A DNA stretch of 47,124 nt from Ignavibacteria bacterium UBA7675 (lineage in GTDB: Bacteria > Bacteroidota > Ignavibacteria > Kapaibacteriales > UB7675): positions 1 to 47,124 of the forward strand of contig DLHF01000060.1 in the NCBI GenBank assembly GCA_002483085.1, read 5' to 3'. Below the pieces are notes generated by a model. The model was not told the DNA's origin, searched no databases, and saw only the letters and a program-made list of their open reading frames with translations. Position numbers and translations under genes: made by a program. Shown here in pieces: positions 33,349-41,542 of this stretch (the stretch's first letter is position 1; the number at the start of each line of letters is the position of its first letter).

Positions 33349-35031
33349 ATGAAATCCCCTGTCCTCTCCACCTGTAGTGGTGTTTTCCGCCACCTCTGTG
33401 CTGCGGTACTTGTACTTCTGGTGCTGCCCACAGCGCTCGCTGCCCAACCCGTAGCGCTCAAAGAAAATATCGTTGTCAAAAAGCTGATGGGCACAGAGAA
33501 CTACGCTGTGCTACTTGCCCGCGACCCCCACACTGGTGGGCTCTACTACGCCAATACCGAAGGAGCTATCTACCGAGTAGATTTTGCAGGAAGTGCTCCG
33601 GCTTCTGTTCCGATGTACACGGCTGCCGATCACGGTATGAGTGCTTTGGCAGGGTTTACTTTTTCTAATGATGGTACGATGTTTCTGCTCGGCAATTTCC
33701 AGCAGGGTAAATCGACAGTGCTGCGCATTCGTAGAGGAGTACCAACATCTGGGGGCGACACACGCGTGTGGTCGATGGTGGCAGAAAGCGAGCCTTATCC
33801 ACTTGCGGAAATTTTTAATCATTTGTTCAACAGCATTATTGTAAGCCCAGACCAACAGTACCTGTTTGTGCAGGGAGGAGCGCGTGGTAATCACGGCGAA
33901 GTACACGACAACGGTGGTGCCTTTCCCGGTGCGCGCGAGCTGCCTCTGACATCGGTGATCTTGCGCCTGCCGATAGATGCCGACAGCGTAAGACTGCTCA
34001 ACAGCGAACAGGCTTTGCGTACAGCAGGCTACTGGTATGCCGATGGTGTGCGTAATACGTACTCGATGGCTTTCGCTCCTAATGGCGACTTGTTTGGTGT
34101 GGAGAATTCCGGCGACCGCGACGATAGCGAAGAGCTGAACTGGATTCGGGAAAATCATCACTATGGGTTTCCGTGGCGTATGGGAACCAACGACAATCCG
34201 CAGCAGTTTTCGGGATATGATCCCTCTACCGATAAGCTGATAAATCCTCGGTTTACTGCTGCTAAAAATGGATACTTTTACAATGATCCTACCTACCCGC
34301 CACCTCCTGAAGGTGTTGTCTTCACCAATCCGATTATGAGCGTTGGACCCGACGCCGACAAATTCCGCGATCCGGTAGACGGTGTCGTGAAAGACGCTAG
34401 TGATATGGGAATCACGATAGGTACGTTTACTGCTCACCGCTCTCCCTTGGGCTTGGTGTTCGATACCGAAGGTGTGCTGAATAGCGAATATCGCGGCGAT
34501 GGCTTTTGCCTAAGCTGGACGCGTGGTAGCGCTATCAATGATACAATCGACGGCCCGTTCTTTGACGCCAGCGAGGACTTACTTCATCTCCGCCTTGTGA
34601 AGATCGAAGGTGACTACCGTGTGGAAGTACGTCGTATCGTAGAGAAGTTTTCCCACCCGGTAGCTGCTGTTCTAAGCGGAGCAACAATGTATGTGCTGGA
34701 GTCTGACGGCGACCACAATCTCTATGAAATTACTTTGCCTGTTGTGAACTCAGTAGGGCAGCCTTTGGAAGCAGCCTCGCGCATTATTGCCACGCCGAAT
34801 CCCGCAGGACAGACCGCCACTGTTTCGTTCGAACTGGAGGTGCCTGCTATTGTATCTCTGAAGCTCTTTGATGCTTATGGTCGTGAGTCTGTGTTAATTG
34901 CAGATCAGTTTCTGGGCGCAGGGGCACATGCGGCAGACCTCAATGCTGCCAAACTCGCCTCGGGACGTTACTACTACCGCCTTGTAGCAGGCGGGAATGT
35001 GTATTTCGGTACGCTAGCTGTTGTTCATTGA
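33349..35031 (+). CDS. Sorbosone-dehydrogenase-like beta-propeller with T9SS type-A sorting domain
   Basis: This 560-residue secreted protein starts at ATG 33349, supported by an AGGAG site seven bases upstream. A signal peptide ends near residue 31 ('TALA|AQP'). The body is a glucose/sorbosone-dehydrogenase-like six-blade propeller: 'NTYSMAFAPNGDLFGVENSG' is followed by 'DSEELNWIRENHHYGFPW', a hallmark of this family that can bind PQQ and calcium. Enzyme activity is not proven. The last ~80 residues form a T9SS type-A sorting domain ('ATPNPAGQTATVSFELEVPA' to 'YYYRLVAGGNVYFGTL'), so it is exported to the surface or medium. It may be cotranscribed with the glycosyltransferase. Confidence 0.88.
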   Translation: MKSPVLSTCSGVFRHLCAAVLVLLVLPTALAAQPVALKENIVVKKLMGTENYAVLLARDPHTGGLYYANTEGAIYRVDFAGSAPASVPMYTAADHGMSALAGFTFSNDGTMFLLGNFQQGKSTVLRIRRGVPTSGGDTRVWSMVAESEPYPLAEIFNHLFNSIIVSPDQQYLFVQGGARGNHGEVHDNGGAFPGARELPLTSVILRLPIDADSVRLLNSEQALRTAGYWYADGVRNTYSMAFAPNGDLFGVENSGDRDDSEELNWIRENHHYGFPWRMGTNDNPQQFSGYDPSTDKLINPRFTAAKNGYFYNDPTYPPPPEGVVFTNPIMSVGPDADKFRDPVDGVVKDASDMGITIGTFTAHRSPLGLVFDTEGVLNSEYRGDGFCLSWTRGSAINDTIDGPFFDASEDLLHLRLVKIEGDYRVEVRRIVEKFSHPVAAVLSGATMYVLESDGDHNLYEITLPVVNSVGQPLEAASRIIATPNPAGQTATVSFELEVPAIVSLKLFDAYGRESVLIADQFLGAGAHAADLNAAKLASGRYYYRLVAGGNVYFGTLAVVH

Positions 35032-35097
35032 TTATTTCACGCCGCAGGGACGGATTCCTGCACACGTGGTAGGTAGGACACAAGATGTGCACTGGCA

Positions 35098-35190
35098 GGC
35101 GCTTCGGCCTTTGCGCGTGTGTAGCATCGCTGCACGCGCGCAATTATCATAGTAATGATGCGCGGACAAGCAGCCGCGTGGCTGCTCGCT
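35098..35190 (+). repeat. Dispersed GC-rich intergenic repeat, copy R6 (divergent)
   Basis: The start module GGCGCTTCGGCC is at 35098-35109. TTATCATAGTAATGATGCG, also found in R3, is at about 35144-35162. Then come GCGGAC and AGCCGCGTGGCTG, which is also related to R5. The terminal CGACGCCCGTGC block is not clear. Confidence 0.55.
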
Positions 35191-35691
35191 TTCAACCGTG
35201 AGCAGTGGTAGACACGGGCGTGATAGCTCTTTGTTTACCACTGCCGACCGACCGTACTTTTTGGGAATTACTATGATGCTCCCGGCAGGAAGCACAGGGC
35301 CTTTGGTCGGAACTGCAATGGAATTATTGCAAGAACAATGTGCAGACGAGGCGACCCGCCGGGTACCGAAGAGACGTCTGTGCTACCCGCGCTCTATTTG
35401 TTCTATGCCCGCAGTTGTCGGGTTCTTCATGCCCCGATTGGGAATCTTTTTATTTGTTATTTTTTTCGTAGTTGCAGGAGGGCCCTTCAGCCGGAACAAA
35501 GACCGCTTTGCTATGAGCTTTCTTTGTTCCGGTGCAGCTCAAATACTATTGATATTTGTTGTGATAAACTGGTGTTTTTCACGGAATTGGAGCCGAGAAG
35601 GTTAATCTGCCGGTGTTTTGGACGATATACAAAAAGGCTTTCTTCTGGCGCTTGTTTTTCGCTATTGCAGCAGAGCCTGGCTATAAGGGGG
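35191..35691. other. Intergenic gap with no supported gene
   Basis: About 500 bases with several short open frames in different directions, none with a ribosome binding site or a protein-like product. The only clear structure is the hairpin at 35491-35532. Composition becomes T-rich around 35448-35472. Confidence 0.45.
35491..35532. other. Strong unexplained hairpin
   Basis: CCGGAACAAAG at 35491-35501 is perfectly complementary to CTTTGTTCCGG at 35522-35532, and A35502 can pair with T35521 as a twelfth base pair, leaving an 18-base loop. No T-run follows on either strand, so it does not look like an intrinsic terminator. Confidence 0.5.
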
Positions 35692-35931
35692 TTACCACTG
35701 CTCATCCCAGTCTAGGACAGTAATAATCTGCGCAGTATCGCCGAATTCCTGTAGCACATGGGGATACAGAATGGGATCGCCTTCCACGATAGTCACTGCG
35801 TCCTTGTGCTGGTCATGGATATCATGGAGCAAGTTGATGGTGTATGTACCTTCAGAAGTAATCAGCCGCAGAAAAAGCATGATGCAGAATTTCTTTTCAG
35901 CAACGCTCAGTGTTTCAACTACTGTAGACAT
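35692..35931 (-). CDS. Small hypothetical protein
   Basis: This is a 79-residue protein starting at ATG 35931 ('MSTVVETLSVAEKKFCIMLF') with AAGGAAGAAG upstream. The rest ('LLHDIHDQHKDAVTIVEGDP' and 'FGDTAQIITVLDWDEQW') is acidic and soluble in appearance. I do not recognise a family. An exact minus-strand -7 element TAATTTTG lies 40 bases upstream, which supports it being expressed. A longer in-frame start at 35973 would fall on that element. Confidence 0.55.
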   Translation of the reverse strand: MSTVVETLSVAEKKFCIMLFLRLITSEGTYTINLLHDIHDQHKDAVTIVEGDPILYPHVLQEFGDTAQIITVLDWDEQW

Positions 35932-35970
35932 AGCGCTTCTTCCTTGTCTTAACTGTTGTATAATTTGAGG

Positions 35971-35978
35971 CAAAATTA
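35971..35978 (-). promoter_or_regulatory. Candidate -7 element for the small minus-strand gene
   Basis: The minus strand reads TAATTTTG, an exact TAnnTTTG match. TTTG on the minus strand at 35997-35994 lies 15 bases upstream, which is shorter than the usual spacing. Confidence 0.35.
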
Positions 35979-36146
35979 TGAGTGCCGACGGCTCAAACTA
36001 CAGAAGCTTCCGGTAAAAAAAAAGATCACTTGCCGCCCATAACTTTCACGCTTTCAGCCTCAGAAACGACAGCAAAGGAGAGATGGATGGCAACAGTAAT
36101 AGCCGTGAATAGCGCGTAGAGAAGCGCAAACTAAAAGGAACTTACT

Positions 36147-37685
36147 ATGCAGGAATTATCGGAACTTGTGCGAATTCTTTCTGCGAGACGCTCTCGCACG
36201 ATCAAACTTTTTATCGAAGAGGAAGAAGCTCCCGATAGTTTCTATCTGCGGCTGTACGAGGGCATTCGCAGTGGTGAGTACACGACTGACGAGGGAGCGG
36301 CGGCTGCTCTGTACGATGCCGAGCCAGGTGATAACCGCTACCAGATTTTGAAATCGCGACTTAAGAGCAGGCTATATCCCCTGCTCTTTTTTCTCGACAT
36401 CAGGCAGCCAGCCCATTCGGCAGTGCAGGAAGCGGAATATCGTTCGCTGCTCGATATGGTAGAGGCGACGATTTTATTGCGGACAGGTGGCAGGCAACTG
36501 GGTATCAAAATCATCCAGAAATTGCTTGTAACGGCGCAGCGCTACGGCCTTACGCGCATGGAAGTAGAAAGCCTGAAGATGTTGCGCAGCCACTATGCCG
36601 TAAGTGGCTTGATGCCGCATTACGAGCGGTACAACAATCTTCTACAGCAGGCTTTAGAACTGCTGGATAGGGAATACAAGGCCGAAGAACTGCTCGACAA
36701 TCTTACCATACACTTTGTGCATTCCACAGCGCATAAACCCGACCTCTATGGTGTGGCTGGTTCTATGATCGACGACATTGAGGCTTTGCGCAGCCGGGGT
36801 AGCACGCGCACCATCGAAGAACTGTACTACCGCATCAAGGCTTATGCTCACCAGGTTCGATTAGAGTACGACAAGGCATTGGAAGTATGTAGCCAGGCAC
36901 AGTTGTATTTTAAGGAAAACCCATTATTCGCCAGTGCCCCTCTGATGGGGGGGATTGCACTTATCCATGCGGAGTGCTGCCTGCATTTGGGGCGATACGA
37001 CGAAGGCAAACAATTTGCACAAGCATGTCTGTCGTACTTGCCACTGTATAGCAACAACTGGATGCTTGCGCACACACCTTACTTTTTGCTCGCTATGCAC
37101 TCCGAGGATTTTGCATTGGCAGATCAGGTATTAAGCACGATCACACAGCAGCCCCGCTTTGTCCACAACCAAAATCCAGCGCGCATTGCACTGTGGAAAA
37201 TTTTTGAGGGATACTTGATGTACTGTTTTCATTCCGGTTGGGCTCAGTTCAGTACGGCGGAATTACCACAGGGCACGCCCCGGTTTCGGCTTTCGCGTTT
37301 GCTCAACGAAGTGCAGTCCATCTCGCGCGATAAAAGCGGCACCAACTGTTCCGTGCTTGTTCTACAAGTCTTGTGGCTGTTGGAAGAGCGTAAATATGAG
37401 GAAATTGACCGTATGAGCGATGCACTTACCAACTATGCTAAACGCTATCTGAGATCGGACTCATGCCGCCGCAGTCTTTTGTTTATCCGCATGGTGCTTG
37501 CGATGTGCCGTTCTGGCTTCGAGCGAAAGGGGACGCAAAAGCGCGCAGCAAAGTACACAAACGAGCTTCGCTCACTGCACCCTTTATTTTTCAAGGGAAT
37601 GAGTAGTGCAGAGCGGCGCTTGGATAGCTTGGAAGTGCTACCCTACGAGAAATTGTGGGAGCACATGCTGGCACGGCTGCAATAG
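36147..37685 (+). CDS. Alpha-helical TPR-like hypothetical protein
   Basis: This 512-residue cytoplasmic protein has AAAAGGA as ribosome binding site. It is almost wholly helical. Segments such as 'AYAHQVRLEYDKALEVCSQA' and 'AECCLHLGRYDEGKQFAQAC' have the spacing and residue pattern of tetratricopeptide repeats, arranged over about residues 100-450. The N-terminal ~75 residues ('LVRILSARRSRTIKLFIEEE', then 'SRLKSRLYPLLFFLDI') form a separate basic helical domain. I see no enzyme motif, signal peptide or membrane segment. TPR arrays mediate protein contacts, so an adaptor or regulatory role is possible but not shown. It is apparently monocistronic. Confidence 0.75.
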   Translation: MQELSELVRILSARRSRTIKLFIEEEEAPDSFYLRLYEGIRSGEYTTDEGAAAALYDAEPGDNRYQILKSRLKSRLYPLLFFLDIRQPAHSAVQEAEYRSLLDMVEATILLRTGGRQLGIKIIQKLLVTAQRYGLTRMEVESLKMLRSHYAVSGLMPHYERYNNLLQQALELLDREYKAEELLDNLTIHFVHSTAHKPDLYGVAGSMIDDIEALRSRGSTRTIEELYYRIKAYAHQVRLEYDKALEVCSQAQLYFKENPLFASAPLMGGIALIHAECCLHLGRYDEGKQFAQACLSYLPLYSNNWMLAHTPYFLLAMHSEDFALADQVLSTITQQPRFVHNQNPARIALWKIFEGYLMYCFHSGWAQFSTAELPQGTPRFRLSRLLNEVQSISRDKSGTNCSVLVLQVLWLLEERKYEEIDRMSDALTNYAKRYLRSDSCRRSLLFIRMVLAMCRSGFERKGTQKRAAKYTNELRSLHPLFFKGMSSAERRLDSLEVLPYEKLWEHMLARLQ

Positions 37686-37760
37686 AACATTACTGAAATA
37701 TGATGGTAGACTACTAAACTCCACTTAAAATATTTCTTTGCATTGTTCGTGAAAGGCCGT

Positions 37761-37918
37761 AAGTTTGGAAACTTAAAAAGTGGCGAAAGTTTCCGGCTTG
37801 ATGTTTTTTCATGATTTTTGCAACAAAAGAAACGGAACGGCGTACCAGTTGCCCGGCAAAGTTCAGGAAAATGGCATAGGCAGAGCAATCTGCTTTTTTT
37901 AGACCGCAATGGAAACTT
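37761..37918. promoter_or_regulatory. Repeated GGAAACTT motif upstream of the TetR-type gene
   Basis: AAGTTTGGAAACTT at 37761-37774 is a near-palindrome. AAGTTTCC follows in inverted orientation at 37787-37794, and GGAAACTT recurs at 37911-37918, 40 bases before the regulator start. A GAAAC...GTTTC pair is also seen just before the efflux OEP gene (about 38702-38728). These are candidate operator half-sites for the TetR-family protein. Confidence 0.4.
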
Positions 37919-37957
37919 TTAGCGCAAATTTCGTTTCTGCATTCTCTGAAGGTAAGC

Positions 37958-38587
37958 ATGACGGGAGATAGCCAGGTACAGCAGCGCATCATAGAGAAGG
38001 CTGAGGAGCTCTTTCTGAAATTTGGCATGACCAAGGTAACTGTTGACGAAATTGCAACGGAACTTGGTATAAGCAAGAAGACGCTGTATAAGTATTTCGA
38101 TAGCAAGGAAGCCCTGCTTTGGGAAGTAATGTTGGGACGGCGTACCCGGATTCAGGCTGGAATTAACAAGATTATTCAGAATGAAAGCGATGATTTTGTG
38201 GAGAAGCTCGCGAAGCTCATGGCCTATACAGGCGATCAGTTTGCGCAGGCGACACCTCAGTTCCTGCAAAACCTACGCAAAGCCGCTCCGCACGTATGCA
38301 AGGAATTAGAGCACGACAGAAATTCATATGCGCTTGAGGCCTTTCGGGCTCTGAGCAGCGAGGGTGTCCAGGAAGGTTATGTGCGCGGTGATATTAGTAT
38401 CGAGTTTGTTGCCATAATGTATGTGTCGTTAGTACAGAGCATTATGCACTCCGAAGCCATGACCCAACTTCCAATGACTGCTGCCCAGGTGTTCAACGCT
38501 ATACACGATGTGATATTTTTTGGGATGTTTACGGACAAGGGGCGGACGAAAATGGAAGTGATTCGGCAAAAAGGGCACCCAAGGTAA
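37958..38587 (+). CDS. TetR/AcrR-family transcriptional regulator
   Basis: This 209-residue regulator has the TetR helix-turn-helix in residues ~8-55: 'RIIEKAEELFLKFGMTKVTV' then 'DEIATELGISKKTLYKYFDS'. The C-terminal ~150 residues are helical and ligand-binding in this family, with low conservation. It lies directly upstream of a complete RND efflux system in the same direction, so it most likely represses that system and responds to a toxic substrate. The ligand is unknown. The start ATG 37958 has no strong ribosome binding site. Two hairpins separate it from the OEP gene. Confidence 0.93.
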   Translation: MTGDSQVQQRIIEKAEELFLKFGMTKVTVDEIATELGISKKTLYKYFDSKEALLWEVMLGRRTRIQAGINKIIQNESDDFVEKLAKLMAYTGDQFAQATPQFLQNLRKAAPHVCKELEHDRNSYALEAFRALSSEGVQEGYVRGDISIEFVAIMYVSLVQSIMHSEAMTQLPMTAAQVFNAIHDVIFFGMFTDKGRTKMEVIRQKGHPR

Positions 38588-38629
38588 GAGCTATACCGAT
38601 ACAACAAGCAAAAAAACAAACAACAGGTA

Positions 38630-38679
38630 GGCGTTTTGGTAAACGCCGAGCAAACAGGATCGGGGTTGGTAAGCCAACC
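38630..38679 (+). terminator. Two consecutive hairpins between tetR and OEP genes
   Basis: GGCGTTT 38630-38636 pairs with AAACGCC 38641-38647, and GGTTGG 38664-38669 pairs with CCAACC 38674-38679. Only a weak T-rich tail (CTTCTTTATT) follows the second. They may partly terminate the regulator transcript or stabilise the downstream mRNA. Confidence 0.4.
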
Positions 38680-38738
38680 ACTTCTTTATTCGGTTTGAGA
38701 GAAACTATAAAAACTTTTTTCGTTTCCGGAGTTTATCT

Positions 38739-40079
38739 ATGAGTATCATTAGTTTCAGAAAAGGCATAACCGTGCTGGCCGCAGCAGCAATGTGCCTCAC
38801 TTTTTCAACAGCAGCAGCACAGCAGCGCAGAACGCTGACAGTTGAGGAAAGTGTTCGGCTGGGGTTGGACAATAGCAAGCAGATTTATTCATCGAAATCG
38901 GCTGTGCAGGCTGCTGATGCCCGTGTAAATGAAATCGGCGCATCGCGCCTTCCGTCGCTGAAATTTACCGGGGGGTACACACGCCTAAGCGATGTGCCCG
39001 CAACAGCTTTCTCCGTGCCGGGATTTGATCAAAGCATCGAACTCTCGCCCAGCATTCTGAATAACTACGTGATGCGGCTTACACTCCAGCAAACGGTATT
39101 TACGGGCTTTCAGTTAGAAAATAGCCAGAAATCTGCGGAATACAGTGTGCAGGCCGCCGAAAAAGAAGTCAATGCTGCCGAAATTAATCAGGCGTATTCT
39201 GTAAAGGCCGCGTACTGGTCGCTTTACCGCGCTATCGAAGTGAAAAAGCTGAATGAAGAAAATGTGCAGCAGGTGCAGGCGCATCTTCAGCATGTAAAAA
39301 CACTTACCGAACATGGTGTGGCGCAAAACAACGATGTATTGCGGGTGCAGGTGCAGCTTTCCGATGCGCAGTTCCGCCGGTTGGACGCAGAGAACAATGT
39401 GCGCATGGCTATGGTAAACCTCAATAATCTGCTCGGATTGCCGCTTTCTACCGAACTTGAACTCGCTTCGCAGATCGGTAGCCCGGTGGATGAAATTCCG
39501 GCGCTGGAAGAATCAATCAATAAATCGCTTACCACGCGGCCCGATGCCTCGGCAATGCAATACCGTGTGCAGGCAGGTAAGGCAGGAGTAGATGCCGCAA
39601 AAGGCGGATGGTACCCCCAAGTCTTTCTCTCGGCTAATTATAATTACAATCGTCCGAACTCGCGAATATTCCCTACCAAAGACGAATTCCGTGATACATG
39701 GGACATAGGCGTAAGCGTGAGCTTCGATGTGTGGAACTGGCGTACAACTACCTACAAGACCACCCAAGCCGAAGCACAGCTCGCACAGGCCGAATACTCG
39801 CTGGGGCTTATACGCGATGGTATTTCCGTGGAAATTACACAAAGCTGGATAAGTCTGCGCCAAGCACGCGAGCGCATTGCCGTGGCTAAAACAGGCGTGG
39901 ATCAGGCAGAAGAAAGTATGAGAACAATTAACGAAAGCTATAAAAACGGGGCAGCGCTCAATACCGATGTGCTCGATGCGCAGGTAGCGCTTCTGCAGTC
40001 GAAAACAAACTACACGACAGCGCTTGTCGACTACGAACTCGCAAGAGTGCGGCTACGCAAAGCAGTAGGCGACGAATAA
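38739..40079 (+). CDS. tolC: TolC-like outer membrane efflux protein
   Basis: This 446-residue outer-membrane efflux channel forms a trimeric beta-barrel with a long periplasmic alpha-tunnel. The signal peptide ends near residue 27 ('STAAA|QQ'). Two OEP repeats are visible: the first around residues 30-210 ends in 'MAMVNLNNLLGLPL', the second around 245-440 ends in 'ALVDYELARVRLRKAVGDE'. Both halves have the Ala/Gln-rich helices typical of TolC. It is the outer part of the tripartite pump encoded by the next two genes. The gap before the adaptor gene is unusually long at 367 bases. Confidence 0.95.
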   Translation: MSIISFRKGITVLAAAAMCLTFSTAAAQQRRTLTVEESVRLGLDNSKQIYSSKSAVQAADARVNEIGASRLPSLKFTGGYTRLSDVPATAFSVPGFDQSIELSPSILNNYVMRLTLQQTVFTGFQLENSQKSAEYSVQAAEKEVNAAEINQAYSVKAAYWSLYRAIEVKKLNEENVQQVQAHLQHVKTLTEHGVAQNNDVLRVQVQLSDAQFRRLDAENNVRMAMVNLNNLLGLPLSTELELASQIGSPVDEIPALEESINKSLTTRPDASAMQYRVQAGKAGVDAAKGGWYPQVFLSANYNYNRPNSRIFPTKDEFRDTWDIGVSVSFDVWNWRTTTYKTTQAEAQLAQAEYSLGLIRDGISVEITQSWISLRQARERIAVAKTGVDQAEESMRTINESYKNGAALNTDVLDAQVALLQSKTNYTTALVDYELARVRLRKAVGDE

Positions 40080-40360
40080 TACTACGCAGGGAATGTTGTG
40101 AAATAAAAGAGACCAGTGCGGCAACATAAACGGAAGGCGACAGCGAATCGGAAAGCGCCGCACAATAACCTAAGACGAGTGGATGGATACGATGCCGGAG
40201 TGGGTTGTAATGATAGGGTGATACATATAATGGCACGGGTGACGGACAGAATAACATCGTCGGAAAACGGAAGAATATAATTGAGTAGGAAACATCGACA
40301 GCGGGTACAGGATGAACAAATTCCGACGGCGGTAAGAGTGGTGATGAGAAGACAGGATGG
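40080..40360. other. Purine-biased intergenic stretch inside the efflux operon
   Basis: By hand count, positions 40081-40320 have 38 T and 39 C in 240 bases, so the plus strand is about 68% purine. No ORF on either strand looks protein-like. A minus-strand open frame covering 39958-40602 is a composition artefact. The stretch ends at a terminator-like hairpin. Confidence 0.5.
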
Positions 40361-40382
40361 AAAAGGCGCCCGTGCCTTTTAT
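40361..40382 (+). terminator. Candidate terminator between OEP and adaptor genes
   Basis: AAAAGGC 40361-40367 pairs with GCCTTTT 40374-40380 around a 6-base loop. The T-run is part of the stem and is followed by AT. It may uncouple the adaptor/pump genes from tolC. Confidence 0.5.
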
Positions 40383-40446
40383 ACCACAAATGTGAAATAG
40401 GATCAGACGAAGACTTTACTTTTTTTTCTCTTATAGAGGTATGTTC

Positions 40447-41499
40447 ATGAAGAAGGTAGTTATTGTTCTCGTAATACTTGTGGTTGTTGTCGGCGGTGTG
40501 GTATTTACCCTGATGAGCAACAAAGAAAAAATGCAAGCGCAGACAAAACCAGATATTATCACCGCCTATCCGGTATCGATTGCTGCGGTGGAACAGCGCC
40601 AACTCTCGCAGACACTCTCGCTTGTAGGTACGATTACAGCAAATCGCGAAGTAGCAGTCGTATCAGAAACCCAAGGTCGTGTTACAAATCTGGCGTTCGA
40701 TATGGGCGACTACAAAGGGGCGGGATCGGTGCTGGCACAAGTGGACGATGAACTGAAAGCTGCAAGTTTCCATATGGCAGAGGCAAATCTCGAAAAAGCT
40801 AAAAAAGACCTCGACCGCTATGAGTCGCTCTACAAGGAAAAGACAGCTACAGATGTGCAAGTAGAAGGCATGCGCATCGCCTATAAAAATGCAGAAACAC
40901 AATTAGTAGTAGCTCGCCGCCAGTATCGCGATACCAAAATTACAACGCCCGTAGCAGGCGAAGTAGTGTCGCGCACAATTGAGCTCGGCTCGATGGTGCA
41001 GCCCGGTATGGTGATTGCAAATGTTGTCGATATCTCTACACTGAAAGTAAAACTCAATGTGCCGGAGCAAGATGCATTTAAGATGAAGCGCGGCGATAAA
41101 GTTTCGATCACAACCGAAGTATATCCGGGAGTGACGCTTACCGGTACGATTACGACGATCTCGGCGAAGGCTGATGAAGCTCATACATATCCCGTGGAAA
41201 TTGCTCTGGCCAATAGCAAAGACCATCCGCTTCGCGCTGGGATGTTTGGCCGTGTGAACTTTGAGGCTGTGCGCCGTGAAAGCGCTGTGGTTATCCCGCG
41301 CGAAGCACTGGTGGGCAGCATTAGAAAACCGCAAGTATATGTGGTGAACGGCGATAAGGTACAACTCCGCGACTTGATCATCGGTATGGAAACAGGTACA
41401 GACTTGGAAGTGCTGCAAGGGCTTTCCGGAAGCGAGACAATTGTAGTCGGTGGTCAGAATAACCTACAGGATGGCGTTAAAGTAGTTGTAGTGAAGTAA
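40447..41499 (+). CDS. RND efflux periplasmic adaptor (MFP) subunit
   Basis: This 350-residue membrane-fusion protein bridges the inner-membrane RND pump and the TolC-like channel. The start is ATG 40447, because AGAGG lies seven bases upstream; an ATG at 40441 is too close to it. An N-terminal transmembrane anchor (about 1-22) precedes the lipoyl/hairpin part ('EANLEKAKKDLDRYESLYKE', 'AETQLVVARRQYRDTKI'), the lipoyl-like 'TPVAGEVVSRTIELGSMVQP', a beta-barrel domain and the membrane-proximal domain. It lacks a lipobox, so the helix is the anchor. It is cotranscribed with the pump gene 43 bases downstream. Confidence 0.95.
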   Translation: MKKVVIVLVILVVVVGGVVFTLMSNKEKMQAQTKPDIITAYPVSIAAVEQRQLSQTLSLVGTITANREVAVVSETQGRVTNLAFDMGDYKGAGSVLAQVDDELKAASFHMAEANLEKAKKDLDRYESLYKEKTATDVQVEGMRIAYKNAETQLVVARRQYRDTKITTPVAGEVVSRTIELGSMVQPGMVIANVVDISTLKVKLNVPEQDAFKMKRGDKVSITTEVYPGVTLTGTITTISAKADEAHTYPVEIALANSKDHPLRAGMFGRVNFEAVRRESAVVIPREALVGSIRKPQVYVVNGDKVQLRDLIIGMETGTDLEVLQGLSGSETIVVGGQNNLQDGVKVVVVK

Positions 41500-41542
41500 G
41501 TAGGACGGTAAACGAACATTAACTTCCCAAAGGAAAACGGAA

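Noticed and set aside
39958..40602. Minus-strand open frame of about 214 codons across the OEP-adaptor gap
   Set aside because: It overlaps two real genes, has a His/Ser/Pro-rich, non-protein-like composition caused by the purine bias of the plus strand, and has no ribosome binding site.
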